Below are positions 18,279-28,150 of a stretch of 64,000 nucleotides of DNA, one piece after another. The translations under genes were made by a program, and so were the position numbers. Location: positions 1 through 64,000 of the forward strand of contig JAFQIA010000027.1 in the NCBI GenBank assembly GCA_017397725.1, in the 5' to 3' direction. The notes under the pieces are model-generated. The model searched no databases, had not been told where the DNA came from, and worked only from the letters and a program-made list of their open reading frames with translations. How positions within the stretch are numbered: the first letter of the stretch is position 1; each line of letters begins with the position of its first letter. The stretch comes from Clostridia bacterium. GTDB lineage: Bacteria > Bacillota > Clostridia > Monoglobales > Monoglobaceae.

Positions 18279-20617
18279 TGAGAAATAAGAAAAAGAAAAT
18301 CCTTTCAGTTTTGCTCATTCAACTTATAATTATTGCATCTTGCGCAAGCGTTTTTGCAAGCTCGATGATAAATTATAACGGAAGCTTGCATAGACTTGTG
18401 TTAAAAAGCGATAAGAGTAAAGATTTCTCGTCCAGCAGTCAAGTGGTGGGCAATGACAATGGTAAAGGAACGATTGCTCTTGAAACCATTGACGCAGAGC
18501 ACGGAACCAGCGTAGTACTAAAGGCTGACAATGTTGATAGCTATACAACGGAAGGACCGTGGGTTCAATTCGACGGGGATAATACGTTAGATCTTTTGAT
18601 GTATGAGTTTGACCTGTATCTAAGAGAACTTAGCGGAGAAATAAAATTCCAGGTAAAGGCAAATGGCTCGTTTGACTGTCTGAATATTAACGCAGACGGC
18701 ATAGGCTTTGGCAGCACCAGGACGGGATTCACTGTTGGGCAATGGAACAAGATAAGAATGATGTTTGATCGTTCCGGTTCAAACAGAAAGATGTACTTAT
18801 ATGTAAATGATGCGGGGCCGATTGAATTCACAGGAGGTTCATTATGGCGTTTAGGCAGAGGTATCGAGTATGTAAGAATGATTCTTGTAGGTGCTACAGA
18901 TGCATATGTGGCGGCAGATAACTTTCATTTATACGAAGTGAAAGCGATGCCTTCTGGTTATCAAACTCCGGCTCTTACATTAACTGCGCCCAGCGGTATC
19001 ACTGAAAGAGAGGAAGCTCGAATTGAAGCGGAAATAGGAACGAATACGCCAATTGAGAATGTAAAGTTTTATGTAAATGATAGTCTGATATATACGGATG
19101 CAGAAGCTCCGTATATATTGGAACATCTGTTTGCAAAAGGAAACCACACCATTCGTGCGGTAGCAACCGATGAATTTGGTGAAACGGGAGAACGTACGAT
19201 AACCATCACATCTCTTGGCGACACAAGACCCAAAATTGAGATGTTTCTGGAAAACGGCAAGGTATATGACAGAGATATTCTTAGGAATGTTTCGGTTTCT
19301 GTATCAATGAGCGACGCATCTCTGGCAAGCGGAAAACTCTATGTTGATAATATAGAAAAGACATCATTTACAAGCGCTGCAAATACTTTTGATCTGTCTT
19401 CGCTCTCTCTTGGCGTGCATACTGTAAAGGTGTATGCTGAAAACAATCTTGGTGAAAGCAGTGAAAAATCAGTACAGATTACCGTTTCAAAATCCTCTGA
19501 TGATGTTATAGGAACAATGAATTTCAATGACGGAACAGTGGTTGGTCAGCTTAATGGAGATGGTCAGTTTATCAGACGTGAAGTGCTTCGCAGTGATTTT
19601 AAGGAAAGTCTTTTGGTAGGTGCAAACACTACGCAGGACACCTCCAAGCAGGGCGCGTGGATCCCCATAAACCTGAATAGTACCACATCTGTGGCAAAGG
19701 TGGATTTTGATATTTATTTCAACGGCATAAACGGTGGCGGAGTTGTAATTCAGGCTATGCCTAAATGGGTTGAATTATTCAAAATAACAAATCAGGGAAT
19801 CGTGGCAGGTGGTCAAACACATCCCTTTGCAGCAGAGCGCTGGTATCATATGACCATTGTGTTGGATGCACAGGGCGCAACGTTCTCGATTTACCTTGAT
19901 AATGAATTGATATTTGATGGTTTAGAGTCATCAAATATGCCGCAAGCAATCGACTCTATTCGTGTGATATCAATGCTTCAGGGAACGGAGGAAACCTATT
20001 TTGCTATTGACAATATTGTGGCACGCCAGGTAACGAAGGCAGCTTCGATTACAAAAATAACCTCTGAAAATGGCGACACCAATGTTGTTTCCGAAAGAGA
20101 CAGAGAGATTAAGGTTTATTTCTCAGGGGCTCTTCAGGCAGCAAGTGTCTACCCTGCCAAGTTTCGATTAAATGGTGCCACAATTGAGAAAGCGGTATAT
20201 GATTCGGAACATTTTTATGTTACTCTTACCCTAAAAGACCCATTGTCTGCGGGTACCTATCGTCTGGAGACTGCTGAAAATCTTGTAATGAGCAACGGTG
20301 AAATCTATGCGGAAAAGCTATACGGAGATTTCTCAGTAAAAGCATCTGTAGTTGAAGCGCAGGGATTGACGGTAACCGGTGATACAATTACGACAAGTAT
20401 TGTGAACCATTCTCAGGATAATAAGTTTGCTTATATGATTATCAACTTATATAGCGGTGATGTGATGAAATCAAGTATAGTGAAAGGGCTCGTCTTGGTT
20501 TCGGGGCAGAACAATATCGGGGAGCGGATTGACAATTATGCAAGCGGCGATGTTGTCGAGGTATTTATATGGGATTCTCTAAAGAATCCGGTTTGTATAA
20601 TGAGTACTGCTGATTAA
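18278..20617 (+). CDS. exported multi-domain protein with LamG-like, bacterial Ig and Big_5-like modules
   Basis: A 779-residue protein whose ATG overlaps the TAA of the lyase gene, with AAAGGAGC upstream, so translation is probably coupled. The signal peptide is residues 1-28, ending SVFAS. The order then is a LamG-like module (about 40-225), a bacterial Ig module with the GNHTIRAVATDEFGETGE signature (about 235-315), a second Ig-like repeat ending GVHTVKVYAENNLGESSE (to about 410), a second LamG-like module (about 415-590), a Big_5-like domain (about 595-700) and the C-terminal module shared with the products of 339-3122 and 26121-28022. No catalytic motif is visible. It probably binds polysaccharide or helps the lyase at the surface. 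A terminator follows. Confidence 0.8.
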   Translation: MRNKKKKILSVLLIQLIIIASCASVFASSMINYNGSLHRLVLKSDKSKDFSSSSQVVGNDNGKGTIALETIDAEHGTSVVLKADNVDSYTTEGPWVQFDGDNTLDLLMYEFDLYLRELSGEIKFQVKANGSFDCLNINADGIGFGSTRTGFTVGQWNKIRMMFDRSGSNRKMYLYVNDAGPIEFTGGSLWRLGRGIEYVRMILVGATDAYVAADNFHLYEVKAMPSGYQTPALTLTAPSGITEREEARIEAEIGTNTPIENVKFYVNDSLIYTDAEAPYILEHLFAKGNHTIRAVATDEFGETGERTITITSLGDTRPKIEMFLENGKVYDRDILRNVSVSVSMSDASLASGKLYVDNIEKTSFTSAANTFDLSSLSLGVHTVKVYAENNLGESSEKSVQITVSKSSDDVIGTMNFNDGTVVGQLNGDGQFIRREVLRSDFKESLLVGANTTQDTSKQGAWIPINLNSTTSVAKVDFDIYFNGINGGGVVIQAMPKWVELFKITNQGIVAGGQTHPFAAERWYHMTIVLDAQGATFSIYLDNELIFDGLESSNMPQAIDSIRVISMLQGTEETYFAIDNIVARQVTKAASITKITSENGDTNVVSERDREIKVYFSGALQAASVYPAKFRLNGATIEKAVYDSEHFYVTLTLKDPLSAGTYRLETAENLVMSNGEIYAEKLYGDFSVKASVVEAQGLTVTGDTITTSIVNHSQDNKFAYMIINLYSGDVMKSSIVKGLVLVSGQNNIGERIDNYASGDVVEVFIWDSLKNPVCIMSTAD

Positions 20618-20636
20618 CAGATAATGACATGCCAGG

Positions 20637-20681
20637 CTGCAGCAAATGAGTCATAAATCGTGCTCATTTGCTGCAGTTTTT
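20637..20681 (+). terminator. intrinsic terminator
   Basis: Perfect 14-bp arms (20637-20650 and 20663-20676) enclose a 12-base loop and are followed at once by TTTTTG. It ends the transcript of the surface-protein genes and separates them from the intracellular enzyme genes that start at 20722. Confidence 0.9.
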
Positions 20682-20721
20682 GTCATAACGAGAATGTTAA
20701 AAGGAGTTTAGGTAGTATAAG

Positions 20722-22779
20722 ATGAAAAAGTATTTTGAAAATAAAGAATGTATAAGCGGAAGCGACGAAAGCGTAATGAAAAAAATTGCATACAGATATA
20801 TGGAGGATAATCCAATAGAACCTTTTTCTTATCGTGCATTTAATACGCTTGGTTTTAAGAGAGGAAATGACGGCAGATGTATTCTTGATTTTGACGAGAA
20901 ATTTCCTGATGCTCAAAATGGCGATTATGCTTACGCAGTTTCAAAGATTTACTGTGTCAGCGATGGCATGACAGCTCTTTCAATATCTTGTAAAAACCCG
21001 TGTGAAGTATATGCAAATGGAGAGCTTGTTACATCTACAACTATTTATGACGAAACCATTCACGAGGGCCGGAAAATTGATTTTGAAGCACATAAAGGGT
21101 ATAATACTATCTTTATAAAATGCAGAAAAAACGTACTTGGATTTAAGTGTATCATCGGCTGTTTTAACCCTAAGTGGAGACCGGTTAATTTTTATACTGC
21201 ATTTCAGGAAAATGAGGGAGAACTCGGATGGAACTATTGCGGCGTATATCAATCTGACGAGATATCTGTAATCGGTGAAGAAAACACACCTATGGGAGAT
21301 GAATGGCTTCCAAAGATAGAGAGCAACGATGTATATTTTACAGATAAAAAGATGTATGCGGTAAGCTTTATCAAGTGTGAAGCGGACAGCACCACGATAC
21401 GCTGCAGGACGGACAAGGAATTTAAGTTCTATATTGACGGAGAATATGCCTTTGACGGTGTTGGAAATGTAGAGAAAAGTCTTAACATTGCAACAGGGGA
21501 ACACAGAATTTCAATGGAATTTGAAAAAGCTCCCAATGAGCTTGCGGTGTCGCTGCAAGAGGGTGAGGTATTTCTTCCGGATTTTATAAAAGGTGTACGT
21601 GGTAACCTCCTGTTTATAGAAACGGATGACGAGAGGGCGAAAAACGGTTTTGATGAATTCCTGTTATACGGAACAGAACATAAGGAATATTTCAAAAGTG
21701 GTAAAAACTCCTACCTCCGACCTGTTCTTGAAAGACCGATATTCGGAAAAAGCAATTACCCGATAGGTGTCGTGCTATATGGTCTTTTGATGGCAGGAAA
21801 AACCCTTGGCGACAGCACAATGGTTGACTATGCACACAATCATCTTCTGCGTTGTTGCCTGATAAAAGATTATTCAGAGTGGGATTGTGAAAAGTTTGGT
21901 TCGGCTTGTGTCAACCATCAGCTTTTGAATTTGTCAGCACTTGACGACTGCGGTTCTTTTACATCGGCAGTTCTGGAAGATTATCTGAATTTTTCAAAGG
22001 ATGAAAGAGTTCTTCCATTGGTTGATTATGTTGGAGATTATATTAGATTCAAACAGGAACGATTGGAAAATGGCGCCTTTTTCAGAGAAAAGAAAGGGGA
22101 ATTCCACCAGTATACTGTTTGGGCAGATGATTTGTATATGGGAACGTTGTTCCTGATGAGATATTCTGTATTAAAGAATGATGCTTCCATTCTTGACGAT
22201 GCGGTGAATCATTTTATACAGTTCAAGAAACTTCTGTTTATGAAGGACAGTAAGCTGATGAGCCATGTATATAATTTGAGATATGAAAAGCAGACGGGCG
22301 TTCCTTGGGGACGGGGCAACGGCTGGGCTTTGTTCTCGTTGTCGGAATTATTAAAATTCCTTCCTGAAAGCCACCAGAGTTATGAAGAAATAAAAACATT
22401 CTTTACAGAACTCGCAGAAGGCTTTTTGAATGTAATCGATGATGATGGTATGTGCCATCAAGTAATTGATGATATTGAGTCCTATGCGGAAGCTTCATCT
22501 ACGGCCATGTGCGCCGCTTCCTTTGCCCGTGGCGTAGTGATGGGAATTTTGCCGGTTGAGCCATATGCAAAAGCGGCAAGAAAAGCTGTAGAAGCCCTAA
22601 AGAAATATTGCATCGACGAGGATGGAAATATTTATGGTGTATGTATAGGTTCGGGATATTCCTTTACAAGAGAATACTACAAATACAATCTCAGATGGAA
22701 TATCAATGATACCCATGGAACAGGAATTGTTCTTATAGCAAATCAAGAGGTTTACAATATGGAGAAGACATTAAACTAA
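20722..22779 (+). CDS. GH105-type unsaturated uronyl hydrolase with long N-terminal beta domain
   Basis: A 685-residue protein without a signal peptide, so probably cytoplasmic. Residues from about 332 to the end match the GH105/GH88 fold: SNYPIGVVLYGLL, WADDLYMGTLFLMRY with the candidate catalytic Asp, WGRGNGWALFSLSELL, EASSTAMCAASFARGV and NDTHGTGIVL. These enzymes hydrate and release the 4,5-unsaturated uronic acid left by polysaccharide lyases. The first 330 residues form an unfamiliar beta-rich part with two similar halves (YANGELV and FYIDGEYAF segments), about twice the usual family length overall. The function pairs with the lyase encoded just upstream; oligosaccharides would arrive through the importer. 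Start ATG 20722 has AAAGGAG about 15 bases upstream, a loose fit. Confidence 0.88.
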   Translation: MKKYFENKECISGSDESVMKKIAYRYMEDNPIEPFSYRAFNTLGFKRGNDGRCILDFDEKFPDAQNGDYAYAVSKIYCVSDGMTALSISCKNPCEVYANGELVTSTTIYDETIHEGRKIDFEAHKGYNTIFIKCRKNVLGFKCIIGCFNPKWRPVNFYTAFQENEGELGWNYCGVYQSDEISVIGEENTPMGDEWLPKIESNDVYFTDKKMYAVSFIKCEADSTTIRCRTDKEFKFYIDGEYAFDGVGNVEKSLNIATGEHRISMEFEKAPNELAVSLQEGEVFLPDFIKGVRGNLLFIETDDERAKNGFDEFLLYGTEHKEYFKSGKNSYLRPVLERPIFGKSNYPIGVVLYGLLMAGKTLGDSTMVDYAHNHLLRCCLIKDYSEWDCEKFGSACVNHQLLNLSALDDCGSFTSAVLEDYLNFSKDERVLPLVDYVGDYIRFKQERLENGAFFREKKGEFHQYTVWADDLYMGTLFLMRYSVLKNDASILDDAVNHFIQFKKLLFMKDSKLMSHVYNLRYEKQTGVPWGRGNGWALFSLSELLKFLPESHQSYEEIKTFFTELAEGFLNVIDDDGMCHQVIDDIESYAEASSTAMCAASFARGVVMGILPVEPYAKAARKAVEALKKYCIDEDGNIYGVCIGSGYSFTREYYKYNLRWNINDTHGTGIVLIANQEVYNMEKTLN

Positions 22780-22803
22780 CCTTCAGAAAAGGAGAATAAA
22801 ACA

Positions 22804-25218
22804 GTGAAATACGGATTTTTTGATGATAATAAAAGAGAATATGTGATAACCACTCCGAGAACGCCTCTGCCATGGATAAATTATCTTGGGACAAACGGAT
22901 TTTTCTCTTTAATTTCCAATACAGCAGGCGGATATTGCTTCTACCGTGATGCAAAGCACAGAAGAATACTTCGCTACCGCTACAATAATATCCCTGCGGA
23001 TAACGGCGGAAGATATTTTTATATCCATGACGGTGATGATTCTTGGACCCCTTCCTATATGCCCATGAAGAAAAAGCTTGATTTTTATGAGTGTCGCCAC
23101 GGTATGGGATACACGAAAATTACCGGTGAGAGAAATGGAATAAAGGCAGAAGAAACATTTTTTGTACCTGTAAATGACACTTGTGAAATACATAGGATAA
23201 AGGTTACCAATACTTCAGCGGAAGAGAAGAATTTCAAGTTGTTTTCCTTTGTGGAATTTTGTTTGTGGAACGCTCAGGATGATATGCTTAACTATCAGAG
23301 AAACTTAAATACTGCTGAGGTTGAAATTGAAGGTTCGACAATATACCACAAGACAGAGTACAGAGAAAGAAGAAACCATTATGCGTTTTATAGTGTCAAT
23401 GCAGACATTGACGGCTTTGAAACAGACAGAGACACTTTTCTGGGAGCATTTAACGGCTTTGATACTCCGGATTGCGTAATAGAAGGGAAAACAAACAATT
23501 CTGTTGCATCGGGCTGGTATCCTATTGCATCACATATGATCAATGTTTCTCTTGCAAAAGGCGAGGAAAAAGAATTTATTTTCGTTTTGGGATATGTGGA
23601 AAATGAGCAGGAAAAGAAGTTTGACAGTCTGAATGTTATCAATAAAGATAAGGCTTATGATATGATTGCAAGATACCATACAACAGAGCTCTGCGATCAG
23701 GCATTTCAAGAGCTTCATGAGTATTGGGATAAGCTTCTTTCGGTTTACACAATAAAGTCAAATGATGAAAAGCTTGACAGAATGGTAAATATCTGGAATC
23801 CGTATCAGTGTATGGTAACATTCAATATGTCAAGAAGCGCATCATACTATGAATCAGGCATTGGCAGAGGCATGGGCTTTAGAGATTCCAATCAGGACCT
23901 TTTGGGCTTTGTGCATCAGATACCGGAAAGAGCAAGAGAAAGAATTATTGATATTGCATCCACACAGTTTGAAGACGGCAGTGCGTATCATCAGTATCAG
24001 CCACTTACCAAAAGAGGTAATAACGAAATAGGTGCAGGCTTTAATGATGACCCACTATGGCTTATCCTCGGCACAACTGCATACATAAAAGAAACCGGCG
24101 ATTTTTCAATCCTTTCGGAGCAGGTGCCGTTTGATAACGATAGAAACAATACAGACACTCTGTTAGGACATCTCGACCGTTCTTTTGCTCATGTTACAAA
24201 CAATCTGGGACCTCACGGACTTCCTCTTATCGGTCGTGCAGACTGGAACGATTGCCTTAACTTGAACTGCTTCTCTACGGAGCCTGATGAGTCCTTCCAG
24301 ACATATGGTACGGCAGAAGGAAAGGTTGCAGAGTCGGTTATGATTGCAGGAATGTTTGTATTCATAGGTGAGCAGTTTGCCGACCTTTACCAAACGCTTG
24401 GAAATGAAAAAAGAGCAGAAGAAATAAAAGCCGATGTGGATAAAATGATTGAAGCAATCAAAGAACACGCTTGGGACGGTGCGTGGTTCTTAAGAGCTTA
24501 TGATGCTTTTGGCAATAAAGTAGGCTCAAAAGAATGCGAGGACGGAAAGATATTTATTGAATCCAACGGCTTCTGCGTAATGGCAGGGATCGGCAAAGAT
24601 GACGGAAAAGCACAAAAGTCTCTTGATAGCGTGGAAAAGTATCTTGAATGTGAGTACGGTATAGTACTGAACTATCCGCCTTATTCCGTTTATCACACGG
24701 AGCTTGGTGAAATTTCGTCATATCCTCCGGGATATAAAGAAAATGCGGGAATATTCTGCCATAATAATCCATGGATTATCATAGGTGAGACCGTAATGGG
24801 TAATAAGGACAGGGCATTTGACTTGTATAAAAAGATTGCCCCCGCATATCTTGAAGAAATCTCCGATATACATGCAACGGAGCCGTATGTATATTCACAG
24901 ATGATAGCAGGTCGTGATGCGGTGCGAGCAGGACAAGCAAAAAACTCCTGGTTGACAGGTACTGCGGCATGGAACTACTATGCAATATCCCAGTATATTT
25001 TGGGTATCCGTCCTGAATTTAACGGCCTTAGAATTGAGCCTTGTATAAGTAAGGATATCAATGATTGCACCATCAAGCGTAAGTTCAGAGGCACAGAGTA
25101 TATGATAACCATCCATAACAATACAGGTAAACATGAGATCATTGCAGACGGTAAAAAAATGGAGGGCAACATCGTTCTTTCGGATAAGCCCGTTTGCAAT
25201 GTGGAGGTTAACATTTAA
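22804..25218 (+). CDS. cbp: cellobiose phosphorylase (GH94)
   Basis: An 804-residue cytoplasmic enzyme, close to the usual length of about 811. It cleaves cellobiose with phosphate to alpha-glucose 1-phosphate and glucose. The N-terminus [16 protein letters not shown]-x-PRTP-PWINYLG, the [20 protein letters not shown] block, [15 protein letters not shown] with the catalytic Asp (about 480-483) and [20 protein letters not shown] all match clostridial cellobiose phosphorylases closely, as I recall them. The start is GTG 22804, eight to nine bases after AAAGGAG. It lies 24 bases after the GH105 gene. A substrate with a Glc-beta-1,4-Glc unit is therefore implied once the uronate is removed. A cellodextrin or other beta-glucosyl disaccharide phosphorylase is the main alternative. 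Confidence 0.92.
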   Translation: MKYGFFDDNKREYVITTPRTPLPWINYLGTNGFFSLISNTAGGYCFYRDAKHRRILRYRYNNIPADNGGRYFYIHDGDDSWTPSYMPMKKKLDFYECRHGMGYTKITGERNGIKAEETFFVPVNDTCEIHRIKVTNTSAEEKNFKLFSFVEFCLWNAQDDMLNYQRNLNTAEVEIEGSTIYHKTEYRERRNHYAFYSVNADIDGFETDRDTFLGAFNGFDTPDCVIEGKTNNSVASGWYPIASHMINVSLAKGEEKEFIFVLGYVENEQEKKFDSLNVINKDKAYDMIARYHTTELCDQAFQELHEYWDKLLSVYTIKSNDEKLDRMVNIWNPYQCMVTFNMSRSASYYESGIGRGMGFRDSNQDLLGFVHQIPERARERIIDIASTQFEDGSAYHQYQPLTKRGNNEIGAGFNDDPLWLILGTTAYIKETGDFSILSEQVPFDNDRNNTDTLLGHLDRSFAHVTNNLGPHGLPLIGRADWNDCLNLNCFSTEPDESFQTYGTAEGKVAESVMIAGMFVFIGEQFADLYQTLGNEKRAEEIKADVDKMIEAIKEHAWDGAWFLRAYDAFGNKVGSKECEDGKIFIESNGFCVMAGIGKDDGKAQKSLDSVEKYLECEYGIVLNYPPYSVYHTELGEISSYPPGYKENAGIFCHNNPWIIIGETVMGNKDRAFDLYKKIAPAYLEEISDIHATEPYVYSQMIAGRDAVRAGQAKNSWLTGTAAWNYYAISQYILGIRPEFNGLRIEPCISKDINDCTIKRKFRGTEYMITIHNNTGKHEIIADGKKMEGNIVLSDKPVCNVEVNI

Positions 25219-25267
25219 GATTAAAGGATGCGGTGGATACATATTGACAGGAAAGAAGGAAGCCATT

Positions 25268-26089
25268 ATGAAAAAAGGAATAAGAGGTCACGATGTGGAG
25301 GCAAAAGGCCTGGAAAATATTTGGGATACTGCAAAGAAAGCCGGCATGGAATATCTGCAACTTGTGTTAGAAAAAAGCCTGGATGATTTTAAAACAGGTG
25401 ACTTCACCGAAGAATATGCAGAAAAAATCAAAGTGCAATTAGGAGATGCCAAGGTTGCAATTTTGGGAAGTTATATCAATCCGTCAAATCCTGATGATGA
25501 GAAACTGAGGGAAGAGATAGAAAAATTCAAGGAAAAAATCAGATATGCAAAAATATTAAAACCGATTGCGGTAGGCACTGAGACAGGGAAATATAAGGAA
25601 GGGGAAACCTATTCGGAAGAGGCATATCAAAGATTGCTTGAAACGATGAGAGAAATCGTAAAATATGCGGAGAAATATGACGTGAATATTGGAATTGAGG
25701 GCGTCTGCTGGTTTGTCATCAATGATCCTAAAAAGATGAAAAGGATCATTGATGACCTCGCATCTCCCAATGTAAAGGTTATTTTTGATCCGGTTAATTA
25801 TTTGAATTTTGATAATTACCGGAATCAGGATGAAATGATAAGGGACGCCTTTGATTTGTTTGCAGACAGAATATGTGCAATTCACGCAAAGGATTTTACG
25901 GTTGAAGATGGCAGGCTCAAAGGTGCAAAGATAACAGAGGGAATGCTTAATTATAATCTCATATTTGAAAAAATGCGAGAATATAATCTGGATATTCCGA
26001 TAATCTGTGAAGGAATAAACGAAAAAGATGCAATTGTAGCATTTGAAAAGTTAGAAAATATAAAAGACATGATGTTTGATATTAATTAA
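25268..26089 (+). CDS. sugar phosphate isomerase/epimerase family protein (TIM barrel)
   Basis: A 273-residue protein of the xylose isomerase-like TIM-barrel superfamily. ATG 25268 follows GAAGGAA; longer in-frame starts read into the end of the phosphorylase gene and lack family character. Visible barrel landmarks are NIGIEGVCWF with the metal-ligand Glu (about 143), VIFDPVNYL with an Asp, CAIHAKDF with the metal-site His, and PIICEGIN with the final Glu. The arrangement Glu-Asp-His-Glu is that of the metal site in this superfamily. Members isomerise or epimerise sugars and their derivatives. In this operon it could act on the unsaturated uronate product (a ketose or keto-acid) or another monosaccharide; the exact reaction is not readable. 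Confidence 0.8.
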   Translation: MKKGIRGHDVEAKGLENIWDTAKKAGMEYLQLVLEKSLDDFKTGDFTEEYAEKIKVQLGDAKVAILGSYINPSNPDDEKLREEIEKFKEKIRYAKILKPIAVGTETGKYKEGETYSEEAYQRLLETMREIVKYAEKYDVNIGIEGVCWFVINDPKKMKRIIDDLASPNVKVIFDPVNYLNFDNYRNQDEMIRDAFDLFADRICAIHAKDFTVEDGRLKGAKITEGMLNYNLIFEKMREYNLDIPIICEGINEKDAIVAFEKLENIKDMMFDIN

Positions 26090-26120
26090 TATTCGAAACT
26101 TAAAATACAGGAGAATATCT

Positions 26121-28022
26121 ATGATGAGAAAAAAATTAAATATAGTTTTATCCATTTTGATGATTTTCATATTTTTTACACAAACTGTCAGTGCTGCAAC
26201 CCTTACTATAACGGGCACAGCTGACCATGAAGCTTTAGGAATTACGGTTTTAGTTTTGAACAAGGGCACAAAGATTTCCGGGGCAAATAAAGATAATGTT
26301 GTGTATGTAAATCAAACCAATATTAGCCCTGATGGGAAATTTTCATTCACGCTTCCTTTGATTGATTCCGATGAATATGAGTTCTATTCTAATATGAATT
26401 TTGATGTTGTTGAGGATAGCGGAGAAATGCTTGATGTGGTATATGTTTCATCGAAAGGAAACGATTACGGCAACGGTTCATCAGAATTTCCGTTTGCAAC
26501 ATTAAGCCGGGCATACAGCAGGATGGCGGAAAATGGTAAAATCATAATAAAGGATTCGGCTGATTATGTGCCATCTTCCAAAAAGGCTATCATAGAAGGT
26601 GAAACCAATGCAGTTACTCTGGCATTGGGCAGTGAGGTTATTCTTCAAAATGACCTTACCTTATCAAACATAACATTAAGCGGTTCTGCCACAATATATG
26701 CCGAGGGTTACTCTCTAACTGCAGAAAACACAGTTTCTACCACAGATCGTCTCAATGTTTATGGTGGAAGTAGATTGAAAGATATTTCCGGAGACACCAA
26801 TATCACACTTCTTGGCGGTAAATACAACAATATTTTTGGCGGTGGTTATACGAAAAAAGTAACAGGTAACACAAATGTAGTACTGGGAGGAACTGCAAAC
26901 AAAGGGGAAGGTATTGATGATGGCGATGAAGACACACTGTCACCGTGCATGGTTTACGGCGGCGGAAATAACGGCGCGGTTTTAGGAAAGACAAATGTAA
27001 CGCTACAAGACGATGCTGTCGCTAAATATCTCGTTGGTTCAGGTTATAATGAAAATGGAGCAGCTGCAGACACAAATATTTATATTAAAGGCGGTAAGGT
27101 TATGAATGTGTATGCCGGTTCGCGAAATACAGTTCTTCCAAATGGCACAACAACCCATGTCACAATAACAGGTGGTATGGCAGAATCAATTTTTGGTGGT
27201 TGTGAATCAGTTGCACTTACAGGGCACACATTCGTAAATCTTATTGGCGGTCAGGTTACAAGAAGAGTTTATTCGGGTTGTTACAATGGTACTGGAGGTA
27301 TATTCAATATAACATGGAACGACTCAAGACACGTAAAAGGAACAACCAATATTTCAATTGGCCCCAATGTAAAACTAAACACAGAGGAGGGGCTCTCGTC
27401 TGGTAACCGTGCAAATGTTGGTGTTTTTGCGGGAAGCCGTATGGAATCACAATTTGATGAAGAGCAAAATACAATCATTTACCTTGACGGATGTTATTCT
27501 TCGCACAATCAATATATAGGAGACGAATATAGTTCTTCTTTTAAGAGTTTTGAAGATTATATTGTCAAAAGTGCTGGTAACGGTTCTGTAGTTGCAACTA
27601 CTACTCCGGGTACGGTATACGTTGCTCCGGACAGAGGGTATTTGGCTTCTGTTGGAGGAGGCGAGTACGAAAATGAAAATGTGATTATATCAGCAGGAAC
27701 CACAGGAGTGAACTTTATAGAAAAGGATTTCTTTATCAGTTCACTTACTGCAGGAGAAATCACAGCAACCGGATTGAATGGTTTTGTAGATATTTTTGCA
27801 AACAATCGTGCCAATAGAGAAGAACCCAAGATTTATATTGCGATATATGACAAGGATCAGCTTGTATCCGTATGCTTTCAGTCAGTTACAAAGTCCAATG
27901 ATAATCTTACATTTGATCTTAAATGCAAGTTGGAAAAAGGGAAGACCTATACTGTCAAGGCTATGATCTGGGACAAAAATATAGAGCCTCTTGCCACAGC
28001 ATATGAGATTATGGTAAGATAA
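26121..28022 (+). CDS. exported beta-helix repeat protein with shared C-terminal module
   Basis: A 633-residue protein with a signal peptide ending SVSAA. ATG 26121 sits seven bases after CAGGAG; an ATG three bases on is equivalent. After a small N-terminal beta domain, residues from about 110 start with YVSSKGNDYGNGSSEFPFAT, the entry motif of right-handed beta-helix proteins of the pectate-lyase-like fold. Then come irregular coils rich in Gly and Asn (for example LGGKYNNIFGGGY, MVYGGGNNG and MAESIFGGC) to about 470. The final 100 residues repeat the C-terminal module of two other exported proteins here. No catalytic residues can be named. It could be a lyase, a hydrolase or a binding protein. 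It closes the intracellular operon although it is itself exported. Confidence 0.75.
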   Translation: MMRKKLNIVLSILMIFIFFTQTVSAATLTITGTADHEALGITVLVLNKGTKISGANKDNVVYVNQTNISPDGKFSFTLPLIDSDEYEFYSNMNFDVVEDSGEMLDVVYVSSKGNDYGNGSSEFPFATLSRAYSRMAENGKIIIKDSADYVPSSKKAIIEGETNAVTLALGSEVILQNDLTLSNITLSGSATIYAEGYSLTAENTVSTTDRLNVYGGSRLKDISGDTNITLLGGKYNNIFGGGYTKKVTGNTNVVLGGTANKGEGIDDGDEDTLSPCMVYGGGNNGAVLGKTNVTLQDDAVAKYLVGSGYNENGAAADTNIYIKGGKVMNVYAGSRNTVLPNGTTTHVTITGGMAESIFGGCESVALTGHTFVNLIGGQVTRRVYSGCYNGTGGIFNITWNDSRHVKGTTNISIGPNVKLNTEEGLSSGNRANVGVFAGSRMESQFDEEQNTIIYLDGCYSSHNQYIGDEYSSSFKSFEDYIVKSAGNGSVVATTTPGTVYVAPDRGYLASVGGGEYENENVIISAGTTGVNFIEKDFFISSLTAGEITATGLNGFVDIFANNRANREEPKIYIAIYDKDQLVSVCFQSVTKSNDNLTFDLKCKLEKGKTYTVKAMIWDKNIEPLATAYEIMVR

Positions 28023-28150
28023 TATAAGCAGGATTCATGCCTGTATATCAGGAGCTGCAGCTTGTTGGCCAATCTGCGGTGAAAATCAGGAATTTTCTGA
28101 TATGGATTGTATGGGGATAAAAAATTTAAGATAATTGGAGAATCGGTTGT

